From Salvelinus alpinus (taxonomy: Eukaryota > Chordata > Actinopteri > Salmoniformes > Salmonidae), in NCBI RefSeq assembly GCF_045679555.1, contig NC_092091.1:71767730-71831729 (forward strand): a stretch of DNA of 64,000 bases, given 5' to 3'. The notes beneath the pieces were generated by a model. The model ran no database searches. It had not been told where the DNA came from and saw only the letters and a program-made list of their open reading frames with translations. Positions 62,068 through 64,000 of the stretch are shown here, piece by piece. Every line of letters starts with the position of its first letter. Position 1 is the stretch's first letter. The position numbers were made by a program, and so were the translations under genes.

Positions 62068-63163
62068 CATGTCCTGGCTGGTTATACAGTAGCATGTCCT
62101 GGCTGGTTATACAGTAACATGTCCTGGCTGGTTATACAGTAACATGTCCTGGCTGGTTATACAGTAACATGTCCTGGCTGGTTATACAGTAACATGTCCT
62201 GGCTGGTTATACAGTAACATGTCATGGCTGGTTATACAGTAACATGTCCTGGCTGGTTATACAGTAACATGTCATGGCTGGTTATACAGTAACATGTCAT
62301 GGCTGGTTATACAGTAACATGTCCTGGCTGGTTATACAGTAACATGTCCTGGCTGGTTATACAGTAACATGTCATGGCTGGTTATACAGTAACATGTCCT
62401 GGCTGGTTATACAGTAACATGTCATGGCTGGTTATACAGTAACATGTCCTGGCTGGTTATACAGTAACATGTCATGGCTGGTTATACAGTAACATGTCAT
62501 GGCTGGTTATACAGTAACATGTCCTGGCTGGTTATACAGTAACATGTCCTGGCTGGTTATACAGTAACATGTCCTGGCTGGTTATACAGTAACATGTCCT
62601 GGCTGGTTATACAGTAACATGTCCTGGCTGGTTATACAGTAACATGTCATGGCTGGTTATACAGTAACATGTCCTGGCTGGTTATACAGTAACATGTCAT
62701 GGCTGGTTATACAGTAACATGTCCTGGCTGGTTATACAGTGACATGTCATGGCTGGTTATACAGTAACATGTCCTGGCTGGTTATACAGTAACATGTCAT
62801 GGCTGGTTATACAGTAACATGTCCTGGCTGGTTATACAGTAACATGTCCTGGCTGGTTATACAGTAACATGTCGTGGCTGGTTTTACAGTAACATGTCCT
62901 GGCTGGTTATACAGTAACATGTCCTGTCTGGTTATACAGTAACATGCCGTGGCTGGTTATACAGTAACATGTCCTGGCTGTTTATACAGTAACATGTCCT
63001 GGCTGGTTATACAGTAACATGTCCTGGCTGGTTATACAGTAACATGTCTTGGCTGGTTATACAGTAACATGTCCTGGCTGGTTATACAGAAACATGTTCT
63101 GGCTGGTTATACAGTAACATGTCCTGGCTGGTTATACAGTAACATGTCCTGGCTGGTTATAGT
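62068..63163. repeat. 25-bp minisatellite
   Basis: About 44 copies of ACATGTCCTGGCTGGTTATA then CAGTA; the main variant is GTCCTGG/GTCATGG. Not similar to any lectin part. Confidence 0.97.
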
Positions 63164-63512
63164 TGGGACACTTTCTTCTTCTTTCCACCTTTTTATCTGA
63201 TTCCTGAGTAACTTCCTGGTCTACTGGGGGAAGTTCCACCCACTTACTGTGAAGCAACACAAACATAGACACAGACACATGCAGACACACACACGATAAC
63301 ATAGGCACTATACACACACGTACACTTGGATTTTGTGTTGTAGATATGTGGTAGTAGAGTAGGGGCCTGAGGGCACACACTTAATGTGTTGTCAAATCTG
63401 TTGTGAATATTTTGTAATGTTTTTTAAATTGTATAACTGCCATAATTTTGCTGGACACCAGGAAGAGTATCTGCTGCCCTGGCAGGAACTAATTAATGAG
63501 GATCCATATAGA
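63164..63512. other. No feature recognised
   Basis: Unassigned sequence after the minisatellite with a short CA-rich stretch near 63250-63320. Confidence 0.5.
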
Positions 63513-63546
63513 AGCAAGTAGGAAGGGTCTCTTCCCTGAGTTCTGT
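63513..63546 (-). pseudogene. Fragment of a lectin TM exon
   Basis: AGGAAGGGTCTCTTCCCTGA then GTTCTGTGG matches the acceptor and first bases of the TM exons of A and D (minus strand CCACAG|AACTCAGGGAAG). Only about 30 bp remain, showing that the duplicated cluster continues to the right edge. Confidence 0.6.
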
Positions 63547-64000
63547 GGAGACAGGTACTATACATAGCATCATCAATGAGACACAATCAAACATTGACTA
63601 TAGTGATTGATATAAGGGTGAGCCCTAACTTCAGCTTTAGTCAGAACTTAAATTAGTCTCCCATTAGCATCAATGCATGAATAAGTGAAAATGTGACTTA
63701 AGTGGAAGGCATGATTCGCCCCATAGTGAGAGATCCCAAGTATGAAGAATCTCTTTTGTGTCATCTGTAAATGAACAATGAAGAATAGGTGCCTGGTTTC
63801 TCAGCCCCCATCTCTCTTCCTGTTGAGGGGGGCTTGTGGTTGTTATACAGGTTCTCACAGTAACAGGAAGTACACAGTGGCCAGGTACATAGGACTTTAT
63901 GAACATTAAAATGACTGTTTCAGCAGTTAGTATACATCCTAAATGTAGGAGCCTCCAACAGAGATTGTAAATATGGGACTGGATGCGTCTCTGCTTGCCA
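63547..64000. other. No feature recognised
   Basis: No gene or known repeat recognised to the end of the window. Confidence 0.5.

Overview
The window looks like salmonid fish nuclear DNA. It holds intron-containing vertebrate genes, tRNA-derived SINEs with salmonid-type sequence, several Tc1-like fragments, many LTR copies of one family (TGT-AC...GTGACA ends, 5-bp target duplications) and very long micro- and minisatellites. This assignment rests on recognised repeat families and was not checked by a search.

The main content is a decayed, tandemly duplicated cluster of type II C-type lectin receptor genes, all on the minus strand. The ancestral unit reads: 5' flank with a 41-bp AT-rich repeat, cytoplasmic-tail exon, transmembrane exon, stalk exon built of 42-bp/14-residue coiled-coil repeats, then three exons for one QPD-type (galactose-type signature) lectin domain. 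Copies, named here by position: A (116-1932, complete but with a stop codon in the tail), B (7.47-7.95 kb, tail plus cut TM exon), C (16.96-29.12 kb, lectin exons 2 and 3 plus a stalk array of about 10.6 kb), D (47.08-47.41 kb, tail and TM only), E (49.03-49.86 kb, lectin domain only), F (51.62-54.17 kb, the only complete copy, 300 aa) and G (57.2-61.8 kb, tail and stalk array). Isolated fragments of the last lectin exon lie at 2.25, 6.85 and 47.75 kb.

A ubiquitin-specific protease gene (USP37/29/26-like) occupies 34.4-39.46 kb on the plus strand. Its Cys and His boxes and zinc-ribbon cysteines are intact. Its first exons were not found.

Mobile DNA explains much of the rest. A four-deep nest lies at 2.46-6.44 kb: a Tc1 holding a SINE, holding a solo LTR, holding a full-length non-autonomous LTR element. 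A second LTR element with mismatched LTRs spans 13.19-16.58 kb. Solo LTRs sit at 19.3, 21.4, 41.95 and 46.16 kb, and three relatives of one medium-length transposon family at 9.9, 32.2 and 42.4 kb. A 0.94-kb hAT-like insertion has an 8-bp target duplication at 50.2 kb. Minisatellites (25, 31, 34, 41, 42, 44 and 54 bp) fill about a third of the window. Two of them, the 42-bp stalk repeat with its 31-bp derivative and the 44-bp splice-acceptor repeat, were built from pieces of the lectin gene itself.

All translations and splice sites below were worked out by hand.
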